Assembly: GCF_007362775.1 (NCBI RefSeq) | Contig: NZ_CP041692.1 | Span: forward strand, 2,790,001-2,854,000 | Reading direction: 5' to 3' | Length of the DNA: 64,000 nt | Source of the DNA: Microlunatus elymi | Lineage (GTDB): Bacteria > Actinomycetota > Actinomycetes > Propionibacteriales > Propionibacteriaceae | Part shown: one piece after another, positions 26,924 to 35,750 of the stretch | Layout: each line of letters begins with the position of its first letter | Numbering within the stretch: position 1 is the stretch's first letter | The notes under the pieces: model-generated | What the model saw: only the letters and a program-made list of their open reading frames with translations | The model's database searches: none | What the model was told of the DNA's origin: nothing | Program-made: the position numbers and the translations under genes

Positions 26924-27873
26924 CGTGAACTCCTCAACCGAGGGTCGATCACCGCATAGAGCAGGTCGACGACGAGATTGATCACCAGCACGATCACCAC
27001 GATCACCATCACAATTCCCTGCACCTCGATCAGATCCCGGTTCTGCACCGAACGGATCAGCAGGCTGCCGATGCCGGGCACCACGAACACGGTCTCGATC
27101 ACGATCGCGCCGACGAACAGAGCGGCCAGTTCGATGCCGGTGACCGTCAGCACCGGGATCATCGCGTTCCGCAGTCCGTGCCGGACCAACGCCCGCAACG
27201 GCCGCATGCCCTTCGATCGCGCGGTCCGCATGAAGTCCTCACGGGTGATCTCCAGCACCGCCGAGCGAACGTAGCGACTCAGGATCGCGCCCTGGATCAG
27301 TCCCAACGACAACGCCGGCAGCAGCAGGTGCGACAGGAAGGGGCCGATGCCCTCGATCGGCGCCGACCAGCCGCTGGCCGGTAGCCAGCCGAGTGTCACC
27401 GAGAACAAGATCACCAACAGCAGGCCGGCGAGGAAGCCGGGGACCGCGACGGCCAGCTGACTCAGCGCGCTGACCAGCGTGCCGTCCCAGCGGCGTTGCC
27501 GATAGGCGGCGTACACGCCGACCGGCAGAGCGACGCAGATCGCGACGATCATCGCCGCGATCACCAAGATCAACGAGACCTGCAGATGATCGAACACCTC
27601 CGGCGCGATCGGTTGACCGGTCACGTACGAGGTGCCCAGATCGCCGTGCAGCATCCCGGAAAGCCAATCCAGGTAACGGATCGGCACCGGTCGGTCGAGG
27701 CCGAGCTGCTGCTCCAGCGCCGCCACCGCCTGCGGAGTGGCCTGCACGCCGAGCATCGTCTGCGCGACGTTGCCGGGCAGGATCGCCAGCAGCGCGAACA
27801 CCACGATCGAGGCGACCCAGGCGGTCAGCAGGAAGATGCCGGCCCGCCGGAGCAACCGGAAAGCCATGGTCAC
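26920..27873 (-). CDS. Peptide-type ABC transporter permease (DppB-like)
   Basis: The 317-residue permease has the DppB hallmarks: LGLDRPVPIRYLDWLSGMLHGDLGTSY, and the cytoplasmic loop REDFMRTARSKGMRPLRALVRHGLRNA that contacts the ATPase. About six spans. The GTG at 27873 overlaps the binding-protein stop (GTGA); an ATG two codons in (27867) is equally possible. It works with the DppC-like and fused ATPase genes downstream. Confidence 0.93.
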   Translation of the reverse strand: MTMAFRLLRRAGIFLLTAWVASIVVFALLAILPGNVAQTMLGVQATPQAVAALEQQLGLDRPVPIRYLDWLSGMLHGDLGTSYVTGQPIAPEVFDHLQVSLILVIAAMIVAICVALPVGVYAAYRQRRWDGTLVSALSQLAVAVPGFLAGLLLVILFSVTLGWLPASGWSAPIEGIGPFLSHLLLPALSLGLIQGAILSRYVRSAVLEITREDFMRTARSKGMRPLRALVRHGLRNAMIPVLTVTGIELAALFVGAIVIETVFVVPGIGSLLIRSVQNRDLIEVQGIVMVIVVIVLVINLVVDLLYAVIDPRLRSSR

Positions 27874-29456
27874 TTCGGATTGCTGGCCTTGGTCAGGTCC
27901 AGCGAAACCCCGGTGTCGTCGGCGTTGACGCCGGCGACCGACTTCTTGGCGATGACGATGTTCGGCGCGTTGTAGAGCCAGTCGGCTGCGGCGTCATCGA
28001 CGATCCCGTTCACCGCCGTCTTCATGCCGGCCACAAACGCCTGTTGGCTGGGCGCTGCCACCGCGTCGGTGAGTTGCTTCTGTACGGCCTTGTTGCGATA
28101 GCTCCAGTAATAGCTGGGATCGGCATAGTTGAACACGTTGCGGGCCTCGACGTGGTTGATCACCGTCAGGTCGTAGTCGTGCTGAGTGAAGGTCTTGTCC
28201 AGCCAGACCGCGGGGAATTCCTGGGTCTGCAGGTTGGCGGTGACACCGATCTTGGCCAGATCCGACTTCACCACCTGCGCGATCGTCTGCGCGTACGGCA
28301 GGCTGGGAACCGTGAAATCCACGGTCAGCTTGGATTTCCCGGCCTCGGCCAGCAACTGCTTGGCCTTCTGCGGATCGTACGGGTACTTCTTCGACAGGTC
28401 GACGTACCACGGATCGGTCGGTGCGACCGGTCCGCCGAGCACCTTGCCGTAGCCGTTGGTGGCGGTGGTGTTGATCGCGTCCCGGTCGACGCCGTAGATG
28501 ATCGCCAGCCGGACCCGTCGATCGTTGAACGGCGGCCGGGCGTTGTTCATCGACATCACCGTGATGCCGGTGGTGGCACCGATCTGCACGTTGTACTGAT
28601 CATCGGCCTGGAACTGTTTGACCTGATCGGCCGCCTGGGTCTGATACACCACGTCCAGATCGCCACTGCGCAAGGCATTCACCGGGGCGTTGGCATCGTT
28701 GTAGTAACGCAAGGTGGCGGTCGCAAGCTGCGCCTCGGTGCCCCAGTAGTTGTCGTTGCGTTTCAAGATCAACGACTCGCCGCGGTTGTAGCGGTCGAGC
28801 AGGTAGGGCCCGGTGCCGATCGCCGTGGTGGCAAGATCATCAACGGCGTTGGGGGAGAACATCGCACCCAACGGCCCGGCCAGCCAGAACAGCAGATTGT
28901 TGTCCGGCTGCTTCAAGTTGATCATGACCTCGGTCGGCGAGACGACGCTCACCGACCTGATCGCCGACAGATAGGTCGGCGTGTTCGCCTTCCAGTCCGG
29001 CACCCGATCGAGGCTGAACTTGACCACGTCGGCGTTGAACGGATCGCCGTTGGAGAACTTGACTCCCGAGCGCAGCGTGAAGTCGTACTTCGTGCCGCCG
29101 TCGCTGATCTTCCACGACGTCGCCAGCAACGGCTTCACGTCGGCGTGCTCGTCGAGTTTCACCAGACCCTCGTACACGTTGTACATCAGCGCCTGCGGGA
29201 TCGCGGCGCCCGCGGTCTGGGTGAAGTCGAGGTTGGCCGGGGCCGCGCCGAGTCCGACGGTGAGCGTCTGCTGGCCGGAGCCGCCGGTGTTGTTGCCGGT
29301 CCCGCCGGAGTTGCCGGCGCCGGCCGAGCAGGCGGCCAGCAGGGACAGTACGGCGAGCAGGGCGGCCACGGCCACCAGTCGAGGCCTGCGGGTCCGAGGG
29401 CGCGGCGTGGGTTCGCGCGGGTCCTCGAGGTCGGTCATCTGGGACGCTGTGGTCAT
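27870..29456 (-). CDS. Peptide/nickel-type ABC transporter substrate-binding lipoprotein
   Basis: This 528-residue family-5 binding protein has a basic N-terminus, a hydrophobic span and lipobox LLAACS (Cys ~44), so it is anchored outside the membrane. Body motifs are LMYNVYEGLVKLDEHADVKPLLATSW, FTLRSGVKFSNGDPFNADVVKFSLDR and AIIYGVDRDAIN. The ligand is not readable from sequence. ATG at 29456 follows AGAAGGGG and overlaps the amidase stop. A Gly/Asn-rich linker follows the lipobox. Confidence 0.92.
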   Translation of the reverse strand: MTTASQMTDLEDPREPTPRPRTRRPRLVAVAALLAVLSLLAACSAGAGNSGGTGNNTGGSGQQTLTVGLGAAPANLDFTQTAGAAIPQALMYNVYEGLVKLDEHADVKPLLATSWKISDGGTKYDFTLRSGVKFSNGDPFNADVVKFSLDRVPDWKANTPTYLSAIRSVSVVSPTEVMINLKQPDNNLLFWLAGPLGAMFSPNAVDDLATTAIGTGPYLLDRYNRGESLILKRNDNYWGTEAQLATATLRYYNDANAPVNALRSGDLDVVYQTQAADQVKQFQADDQYNVQIGATTGITVMSMNNARPPFNDRRVRLAIIYGVDRDAINTTATNGYGKVLGGPVAPTDPWYVDLSKKYPYDPQKAKQLLAEAGKSKLTVDFTVPSLPYAQTIAQVVKSDLAKIGVTANLQTQEFPAVWLDKTFTQHDYDLTVINHVEARNVFNYADPSYYWSYRNKAVQKQLTDAVAAPSQQAFVAGMKTAVNGIVDDAAADWLYNAPNIVIAKKSVAGVNADDTGVSLDLTKASNPK

Positions 29457-30886
29457 GGAAGTGCCCCTTCTCTCGGCCAAGGTCGACTCGCCTCGGCCGG
29501 TCGATGTCGTTCGTACCATGCTGCAGCGGCGAGCACGCCGCGATCGTCGAATCGCCGTCCGGCCAGCTGGACTCCGATCGGCCGGCCGGCGGGTCTGCCG
29601 GCATCGGAATCGTCGGTGTAGCCGCAGTTGATGCTCAGCGCAGGTTGCCCGGACATGTTGTACGGCATGCAGAAGCCGATGTGCGCCATCGCCCGCTCCA
29701 CGTCGTTGCTAGGCATCGGCCAGTCGACCGGGTAGGTCGGTTCCGGCGCGACCGGCGAGAGCACAAGATCGAATGGTGACGTTGCAGCCAGGCAGGCGCG
29801 GGCGATGGCCAGCTGCGCGTCGCTGCCGGCGACGGCCTGGGGTCCGGTCACCGCGGCACCGGCCCGGCACCAGTCGGCGATGAAGTCGAACAGCAGTCCC
29901 CGGCGGTCGGGCGCGACGGCCAGGTAGTCGTTCCAGTGTCCGACCCGCCAGAACCGGTCGACCGCGTCCAGCAGGGCCTGGGTCAGGAACGGCGGCAGCA
30001 GCTCGACGGCGGCACCGGCGTCCGCAAAGGTCTCGGCCGCCCGGCGGACGGCCGAGAGGACCGGCCCGGCCACCGGCGTACCGGCACCGGCCTCGAGCAA
30101 CAGACCGATCCGTGATCCTGCCGGATCGAAACCCAGGTCGCCCCAGTCGACAGCCGCGGCCGGCAGGCTGTACGGGTCACGGTCGTCGGGCCCGTACAGG
30201 CAGCACATGGCGGCGGCGAGGTCGGCGACGGTGCGGGTCAGCGGGCCGATCGTCCGGCCGGTGTACGGGGGATCGACCGGGATCCGGCCGAAGCTCGGTT
30301 TGAACCCCAGACATCCGTTCCAGGTGGCGGGAAGCCTGATCGAGCCGCCGATGTCACTGCCCAGGTTGATCGGCGCGTAACCGGCCGTGGTGGCGGCCCC
30401 GGCGCCGGAACTCGAACCGCCGGGATTCCAATCCGGATGCCACGGATTGTGCGTGGTCGGATGCAGTGACGAGACGCCGCTGGACAACATCCCCCAATCC
30501 GGCATCGTGGTGCGCCCCAGCAGCACAGCTCCGGCCGCGAACAGGCGGTCGGCGACCGGCGCGTTGCGGGCGGCCGGCCGGTCCGGGCTGGCCGCCGTAC
30601 CCCAGCGGGTCGCCTCGCCGGCAAGATCGACGTTTTCCTTGATCGTCACGGTCACCCCGTCCAGCGGGCCGAGCGCAGCTCCGGCCCGCCAACGCCGCTC
30701 GCTGTCGGCGGCAGCGGCCAGCGCCCGGTCCGGATAGACGGCTGCGAGCGCATGCAGCCGGGGTTCGGCCGCGGAGATCCGGTCCAGCGCCGCCCTGGTC
30801 ACCTCGACCGGCGAAATCGAACCCTCGGCGTAGCCCCGGTGTTGATCCGTCGCGGTGAGGTCGGCGAGACCGTCGGCAACGACCAC
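29453..30886 (-). CDS. Amidase (amidase-signature family)
   Basis: The 477-residue enzyme hydrolyses amide bonds with a Ser-cisSer-Lys triad: Lys in VTIKENVDLAG, cis-Ser in NPGGSSSGAGAATTAG and nucleophile in GSDIGGSIRLPATWNG. It heads the transporter operon, with GGAGGATTT before its GTG and a stop overlapping the binding-protein start. Context (uptake of a peptide-like compound, a second amide hydrolase at the operon end) suggests amide-bearing substrates. A GatA role is unlikely as gatB/gatC are absent. Confidence 0.9.
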   Translation of the reverse strand: MVVADGLADLTATDQHRGYAEGSISPVEVTRAALDRISAAEPRLHALAAVYPDRALAAAADSERRWRAGAALGPLDGVTVTIKENVDLAGEATRWGTAASPDRPAARNAPVADRLFAAGAVLLGRTTMPDWGMLSSGVSSLHPTTHNPWHPDWNPGGSSSGAGAATTAGYAPINLGSDIGGSIRLPATWNGCLGFKPSFGRIPVDPPYTGRTIGPLTRTVADLAAAMCCLYGPDDRDPYSLPAAAVDWGDLGFDPAGSRIGLLLEAGAGTPVAGPVLSAVRRAAETFADAGAAVELLPPFLTQALLDAVDRFWRVGHWNDYLAVAPDRRGLLFDFIADWCRAGAAVTGPQAVAGSDAQLAIARACLAATSPFDLVLSPVAPEPTYPVDWPMPSNDVERAMAHIGFCMPYNMSGQPALSINCGYTDDSDAGRPAGRPIGVQLAGRRFDDRGVLAAAAWYERHRPAEASRPWPREGALP

Positions 30887-31224
30887 AAATCCTCCCGCAG
30901 AGTCCGGTGGAACACGTACGCATCAGTGCCGGAATGAACCTACTGGGATGCCGCGCAGGGCGTCGGACGGCGCGCGCATGGTGGACGCGATCGCGGCGTC
31001 CGACCGGCTCCGCTGGGCGCCGGCTCGATGGATCCACGGCTGTGAGCGCATTCCACCGAGGTCGCGATCTAACGACTGGACGTGCTAACGTCACGCCAGT
31101 TCTGAGAAGAACTCGGTAAATATCACATGAGCGTGCTGCGGGCGTCGCCACAAGCCGGACCCGCAGCAGCGAGTCGACGTCGTCCGTGACGGGAACCGGC
31201 CGGGCGGCGAGGAGGACGGCAAGG
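30887..31224. promoter_or_regulatory. Divergent control region of the amidase-transporter and tetritol operons
   Basis: No gene is supported in these 338 bp. The operon-proximal half (31060-31135) is distinctly richer in A/T. The dyad AGTTCT-GAGA-AGAACT at 31098-31113 is the best operator candidate, followed by GGTAAATATCAC, a possible -10 region. A longer inverted pair GTCGGACG/CGTCCGAC (30962-31004) lies nearer the amidase. The DeoR regulator at the end of the right-hand operon is the obvious candidate to bind here. Confidence 0.45.
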
Positions 31225-32256
31225 ATGCGCGCAGTAGTTTTCTCTTCACCCCACGAGCTCACCTTGACCGAGGTCGACGATCCGCGTCCCGGACCGGGCG
31301 AGGTCGTGATCAAGACCGCGGCAGTCGGCATCTGCGGTACCGACACCCACGTCTTCGACGGTGAGTTCGAGGGCACCGTCTATCCGCTGATCCCCGGCCA
31401 CGAGGCGACCGGCACCGTGGTCGAACTCGGCGAGGACGTCGACGATCTCGCGGTGGGAGATCCGGTGGCGATCAACCCCAGCACCACCTGCGGCCGCTGC
31501 GAGTTCTGCCTGAACGGCCGCGCCAATCTCTGCCGGGCCTGGAACGGGCTGGGCGTGGTGGCCAGTGACGGAGCATCCGCCGAGTACGCCCGGGTGCCGC
31601 GCGCGAACGTGTTCAAACTGCGCGCTGAAACCGACCTCCACCAGGCCGCACTGATCGAACCGCTGGCATGCGCGATCCGCGGCTACGACCTGCTGCCCCG
31701 CAGGATGGGCGAGCACTACCTGGTCTACGGCGCCGGCACCATGGGCCTGCTGATGGCCCAACTGGCACCGCGCGCCGGAGCGGCCAGTGTCACCGTGGTC
31801 GACCTGAACGAGAACCGGCTGCAGGCCGCCCGCGAGGTCGGTGTCCAGAACACCCTCACCTCCGCTGACGAGGCCGACGCCGACCGCGACCAGTGGGATG
31901 TGGTGATCGACTGCACCGGCGTGATCGCCGCGATCGAGGATGCGCTGCCGCGGGTCAAGGCCGGCGGCACCTTCCAGCACTTCGGCGTCGCCCCGGCCGA
32001 GGCGACTGCGCAGTATTCCCCCTTCCGGGTCTACCGGGACGAGATCAACATCGTCGGCACGATGGCCGTGTTGAACAGCTTCGGCCGCGCGGTGGAGATG
32101 TTCGAGGCCGGCGCGATCCAGCCGGCGCCGATGATCTCGCACGCGTTCGCGCTGGACGACTACGCGCAGGCGCTGGAGCAGTTCCGGGCCGGCACCGGTC
32201 GCAAGCTGCAGATCCGGCCGCACGCCTCCGAGTCCGTGGTGCTGTTGCCCGCCTGA
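31225..32256 (+). CDS. Zinc-dependent polyol dehydrogenase, probable erythritol/threitol dehydrogenase
   Basis: This 343-residue medium-chain dehydrogenase carries the catalytic zinc site (GICGTDTHVF, PGHEATGTVVELG), the structural zinc lobe CGRCEFCLNGRANLC and the NAD fold VYGAGTMGLLMAQLA. It resembles sorbitol/threitol-type dehydrogenases. Being first in an operon with an erythrulose-type kinase and two isomerases, it is inferred to oxidise a tetritol to erythrulose (EltD-like). ATG at 31225 follows GGAGGACGGCAAGG; an in-frame GTG at 31186 would add 13 residues. Confidence 0.85.
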   Translation: MRAVVFSSPHELTLTEVDDPRPGPGEVVIKTAAVGICGTDTHVFDGEFEGTVYPLIPGHEATGTVVELGEDVDDLAVGDPVAINPSTTCGRCEFCLNGRANLCRAWNGLGVVASDGASAEYARVPRANVFKLRAETDLHQAALIEPLACAIRGYDLLPRRMGEHYLVYGAGTMGLLMAQLAPRAGAASVTVVDLNENRLQAAREVGVQNTLTSADEADADRDQWDVVIDCTGVIAAIEDALPRVKAGGTFQHFGVAPAEATAQYSPFRVYRDEINIVGTMAVLNSFGRAVEMFEAGAIQPAPMISHAFALDDYAQALEQFRAGTGRKLQIRPHASESVVLLPA

Positions 32257-32300
32257 TCCTGCCGCCGGCCCGATTCCGAACCTCCAACAGGAGAACAGCT

Positions 32301-32978
32301 ATGTCGCAATCAGTGCAGATCGATGCCGCACCGGCCCGGCCGCGGCACAAACCGAAGCGGCACACCCACCGCTGGGTGATCACCGGACTCGTTGTGGTCC
32401 TGGTGATCGCCATGGGCTTCGGCACCACCGTGGTGACGCCGCTGGAGGCCAGCAAGGCGAGCAGCAGTGGCGTTGATCCGGCCACGTTCGCTCGGGACAA
32501 CTACGACGAGATCGCCGGCAAGATCACCGACCGAGCCAAACCGCTCGGCGAGGTCGCGACCGCGATCGACCAAGATCAGAACGCCGCCGCGAAGAAGTAC
32601 GCGGTCGGCACCGGCCCGTCGGCCACGTACTCGGTGAAGTTCACCGGGACCGCCGGCAAGGCCGATCCGGAGACCGGCTATCTGCCGGTGACGGTGGACG
32701 GCATGCCGGACGGGGTGGGGGTGTCGGTGCAGACCGGCCCGGCCCTGCTCGGTACGGCGTTGCGCGATGCCACCGGGGAGGTCACCTTCCCGATGTTCAC
32801 CAACCAGCTGGACTATCAGTCCGCCGGCGACGAGCTGAACAAGCAGCTGAAGGCCAAGACCCTCAAGGGTCTGGACGCCGCCGGTCTGGCCGGCAAGCAG
32901 GTCAGCGTGGTCGGCGCGTTCCAGCCGATCAACCCGGACGTGCTGTTGGTGATGCCCGTCTCGATCAAGGAGGCCTGA
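32301..32978 (+). CDS. DUF2291 family membrane-anchored protein
   Basis: The 225-residue protein has a basic N-terminus, one span (WVITGLVVVLVIAMGFGTTVV) and an extracytoplasmic domain with YDEIAGKITDRAKPL and VGAFQPINPDVLLVMPVSI, a pattern I associate with DUF2291. Such genes are found beside RbsABC-type importers for polyols or sugars. Function is unknown; an accessory role with the binding protein is plausible. RBS AGGAGA. Its stop overlaps the ATPase start by one base (TGATG). Confidence 0.75.
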   Translation: MSQSVQIDAAPARPRHKPKRHTHRWVITGLVVVLVIAMGFGTTVVTPLEASKASSSGVDPATFARDNYDEIAGKITDRAKPLGEVATAIDQDQNAAAKKYAVGTGPSATYSVKFTGTAGKADPETGYLPVTVDGMPDGVGVSVQTGPALLGTALRDATGEVTFPMFTNQLDYQSAGDELNKQLKAKTLKGLDAAGLAGKQVSVVGAFQPINPDVLLVMPVSIKEA

Positions 32979-34579
32979 TGCCTCCGGTGGCAACCGCTGA
33001 AGCCGAGGTGGGAACCGAGGTGGTGCTGACCGCGCGCGGCGTCCGGAAGAACTATGGCGGCACCCAGGCGCTGAAGGGTGTCGACTTCGAGGTGCACCGC
33101 GGCAAGGTGACCACGCTGTTCGGCGAGAACGGCGCCGGCAAGTCCACCCTGATGCGGATCCTGTCCGGCATCGAACAGCCGACCGTCGGCTCGATCGAGT
33201 TGGACGGCGAGCAGGTCATGTTCGAGTCGGCCAAAGACGCGGCGGCTCGGGGCATCGTGATCATCCACCAGGAGCTCAGCCTGGCCCCGAACCTCAACGT
33301 CCGCGACAACATCTTCATCGGTCGGGAGATCACCCGGGCCGGTCGGGTGGATTACCGGGCCGAGGAGAAGATCGTCGCCGAGCTGATGGCCCGGTTGCAG
33401 GCCGACATCGATCCGCGGACGCTGGTCTCCGATCTACGGCTCGGCCAGCAGCAGATGGTGGAGATCGCGCGGGCGCTGGCCCAGGACGCGCGGATCCTGA
33501 TCATGGACGAGCCGACCTCGGCGCTCAGCGCATCCGAGGTCGAGGTCCTGTTCAAGGTGATCGACGACCTGACCACCGACGGGGTCTCGATCGTCTACAT
33601 CTCCCATCATCTGGAGGAGGCACTCGAGGTCTCCGACTACGCGGTGGTGTTCCGCGACGGCAGCCTGGTCGCGACCGAGCGGGCCGCCGACATCGACCTG
33701 CCGTGGATCGTCGACAAGATGGTCGGCAGCGGATTCGATCTTGGTACGCCGCCGGATCCGAAGCGGTTCGGTGAGCCGGTGCTGGAGTTGACCAAGATCA
33801 GCGTCGCCGATCGCTCCAACCCGGATCGGCTCGCTGTCGACGACATCGACCTGACCGTACGAGCCGGCGAGATCGTCTGCATCTACGGGCTGATGGGCGC
33901 CGGCCGGACCGAGCTGCTGGAGGCCGTCGCCGGCCGGGATCCGTTGCTGGCAGGCGCGATCAGGGTCAACGGCGCCGACGTCGGCGGCCTCGGCATTGCC
34001 GAGCGGATCGACGCCGGGCTGGCGCTGGTGCCCGAAGATCGACAACGCGACGGCATCGTGCAGACCCTGTCGGTCGGCCGCAATCTGTCGTTGGCCAGCC
34101 TGGCCGAGATCGTCCGCGGCAAGATCCTGTCCCGGGACAAGGAACACCGGCGCAACGCGACGTCGATCAAGGACGTACACATCAAGACCGCCGGCCCGCA
34201 GGCCGCGATCGGCTCGCTGTCCGGCGGCAATCAGCAGAAGGTCGTGATCGGCAAGATCCTGCAGACCGATCCGGCGATCATCCTGCTCGACGAACCCAGC
34301 CGCGGCATCGACATCGGTGCCAAGACCGAGGTGTTCGCGCTGCTCGCGAGGCTGGCCGCCGAAGGTCTGGCCGTGGTCTACACCACCTCCGAGGTGGTGG
34401 AGTGCCTCGGCGTCGCCAACCGCGTGCTGGTGATGAATCGGGGCAGGTTCGCCGCCGAGTTCAGCCACGACCAGGCAACCAAGGAAGACATCATGGCCGC
34501 TTCCGGTGAATCGGCCGAGACCGAATCGACCCACACCGAATCGACCCACACCGAATCGACAAGGACGAAACAATCATGA
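32978..34579 (+). CDS. Sugar/polyol ABC transporter ATP-binding protein (RbsA type)
   Basis: Two tandem ATPase halves in 533 residues: the first has GENGAGKSTLMR and ILIMDEPTSALS; the second has the degenerate P-loop LMGAGRTELLE, LSGGNQQKVVIGKIL and IILLDEPSRGIDIGAK, as in RbsA/MglA. It drives uptake with the permease that follows. The C-terminal tail (THTES repeats) is encoded by a 15-bp tandem repeat (34520-34560) and looks dispensable. Stop overlaps the permease ATG. Confidence 0.93.
   Translation: MPPVATAEAEVGTEVVLTARGVRKNYGGTQALKGVDFEVHRGKVTTLFGENGAGKSTLMRILSGIEQPTVGSIELDGEQVMFESAKDAAARGIVIIHQELSLAPNLNVRDNIFIGREITRAGRVDYRAEEKIVAELMARLQADIDPRTLVSDLRLGQQQMVEIARALAQDARILIMDEPTSALSASEVEVLFKVIDDLTTDGVSIVYISHHLEEALEVSDYAVVFRDGSLVATERAADIDLPWIVDKMVGSGFDLGTPPDPKRFGEPVLELTKISVADRSNPDRLAVDDIDLTVRAGEIVCIYGLMGAGRTELLEAVAGRDPLLAGAIRVNGADVGGLGIAERIDAGLALVPEDRQRDGIVQTLSVGRNLSLASLAEIVRGKILSRDKEHRRNATSIKDVHIKTAGPQAAIGSLSGGNQQKVVIGKILQTDPAIILLDEPSRGIDIGAKTEVFALLARLAAEGLAVVYTTSEVVECLGVANRVLVMNRGRFAAEFSHDQATKEDIMAASGESAETESTHTESTHTESTRTKQS
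34520..34560. repeat. 15-bp in-frame tandem repeat at the 3' end of the ATPase gene
   Basis: Two full and one partial unit of ACCGAATCGACCCAC give the tail ESTHTESTHTEST. Repeat length is a multiple of three. Confidence 0.85.
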
Positions 34580-35748
34580 CCAGCACAGATGCTGCCATCA
34601 GCAAGCCACGCAGCGGCTTCGGTGAGGGCGTGACCATCGGCCGGCTGCTGCTTGACGGCAGGGCGTTCATCGCCCTGCTGGTGATCATCGTGATCTTCTC
34701 CCTGCTGTCGCCGAACTTCTTCACCTTCGACAACCTGATCGTGATGACCCGGCACGTCGCGGTGAACGCGCTGCTGGCGATCGGCATGTTGATGGTGATC
34801 TTGAACGCGGGCATCGACCTGTCGGTCGGTTCCACCGTCGCACTGACCGGTGTGGTGGCCGGATATCTCTTGCAGGGCGTGAATCTGCCGTTCAGCCAGC
34901 TGATCGCCTACCCGGCGGTCTGGGTGGTGGTGATCTTGTCGATCGCCATCGGAGCACTGGTCGGGCTGGTCAACGGTCTGCTGGTGTCGCGGTTCAAGGT
35001 GGCGCCGTTCGTGGCCACCCTGGGCATGATGTACATCGCCCGGGGGATCGCGTTGTTGATCACCAACGGCCAGACCTTCCCACGCCTGCAGGGATCCGAC
35101 GAACTCGGCAACACCGGCTTCAACTGGGTCGGCTTCAACTCGATCGGGTTCCTGCCGATCGGCATCATCGCCATGATCATCGTCGCCGCGGCGGCCAGCT
35201 TCGTCCTGAACAAAACCCCGTTCGGTCGTTGGCTGTACGCGTCCGGTGGCAACGAGCGGGCAGCGGAGTTGTCCGGTGTGCCGGTGCGTTCGGTGAAGAC
35301 CGGCGTGTACGTGATCTCCGGCGCGCTGGCCGGGATGGCCGGTTTGATCCTGACCTCGGAGCTCACCAGCGCGACCCCGCAGGCCGGTGACTCGTACGAG
35401 TTGACCGCGATCGCGGCCGTGGTGATCGGTGGCGCCTCGCTGATGGGCGGCAAGGGAACCGTACGCGGCACCCTGATCGGCGCCTTCGTGATCGGCTTCC
35501 TGTCCGACGGTCTGGTGATCATCGGCGTCTCCGAGTACTGGCAGATGGTGTTCAAGGGTGCAGTGATCGTGCTCGCGGTGATGTTGAACGCGGTCGACTA
35601 CCGCAGCCGGCGGCCGAAGAACGCCAAGGACGAGGCCGGTTCTTCGACCAGCCAGGCACTGGCCGCGGCCGGGCTGCGGCCGCCGCCGCTCAGCGACACC
35701 GAAGCAGCACAGAAATTGTCCGACGACCGCACCGGCGGAAAGGAATGA
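34576..35748 (+). CDS. Sugar/polyol ABC transporter permease (RbsC type)
   Basis: The 390-residue permease has ~9-10 spans and family motifs VAVNALLAIGMLMVILNAGIDLSVGS, ATLGMMYIARG, SGGNERAAELSGVPVRSVK and GGASLMGGKGTVRGTLIGAF. A soluble Ser/Ala-rich C-terminal tail of ~45 residues follows the last span. Start ATG overlaps the previous stop (ATGA). Confidence 0.93.
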   Translation: MTSTDAAISKPRSGFGEGVTIGRLLLDGRAFIALLVIIVIFSLLSPNFFTFDNLIVMTRHVAVNALLAIGMLMVILNAGIDLSVGSTVALTGVVAGYLLQGVNLPFSQLIAYPAVWVVVILSIAIGALVGLVNGLLVSRFKVAPFVATLGMMYIARGIALLITNGQTFPRLQGSDELGNTGFNWVGFNSIGFLPIGIIAMIIVAAAASFVLNKTPFGRWLYASGGNERAAELSGVPVRSVKTGVYVISGALAGMAGLILTSELTSATPQAGDSYELTAIAAVVIGGASLMGGKGTVRGTLIGAFVIGFLSDGLVIIGVSEYWQMVFKGAVIVLAVMLNAVDYRSRRPKNAKDEAGSSTSQALAAAGLRPPPLSDTEAAQKLSDDRTGGKE

Positions 35749-35750
35749 TC

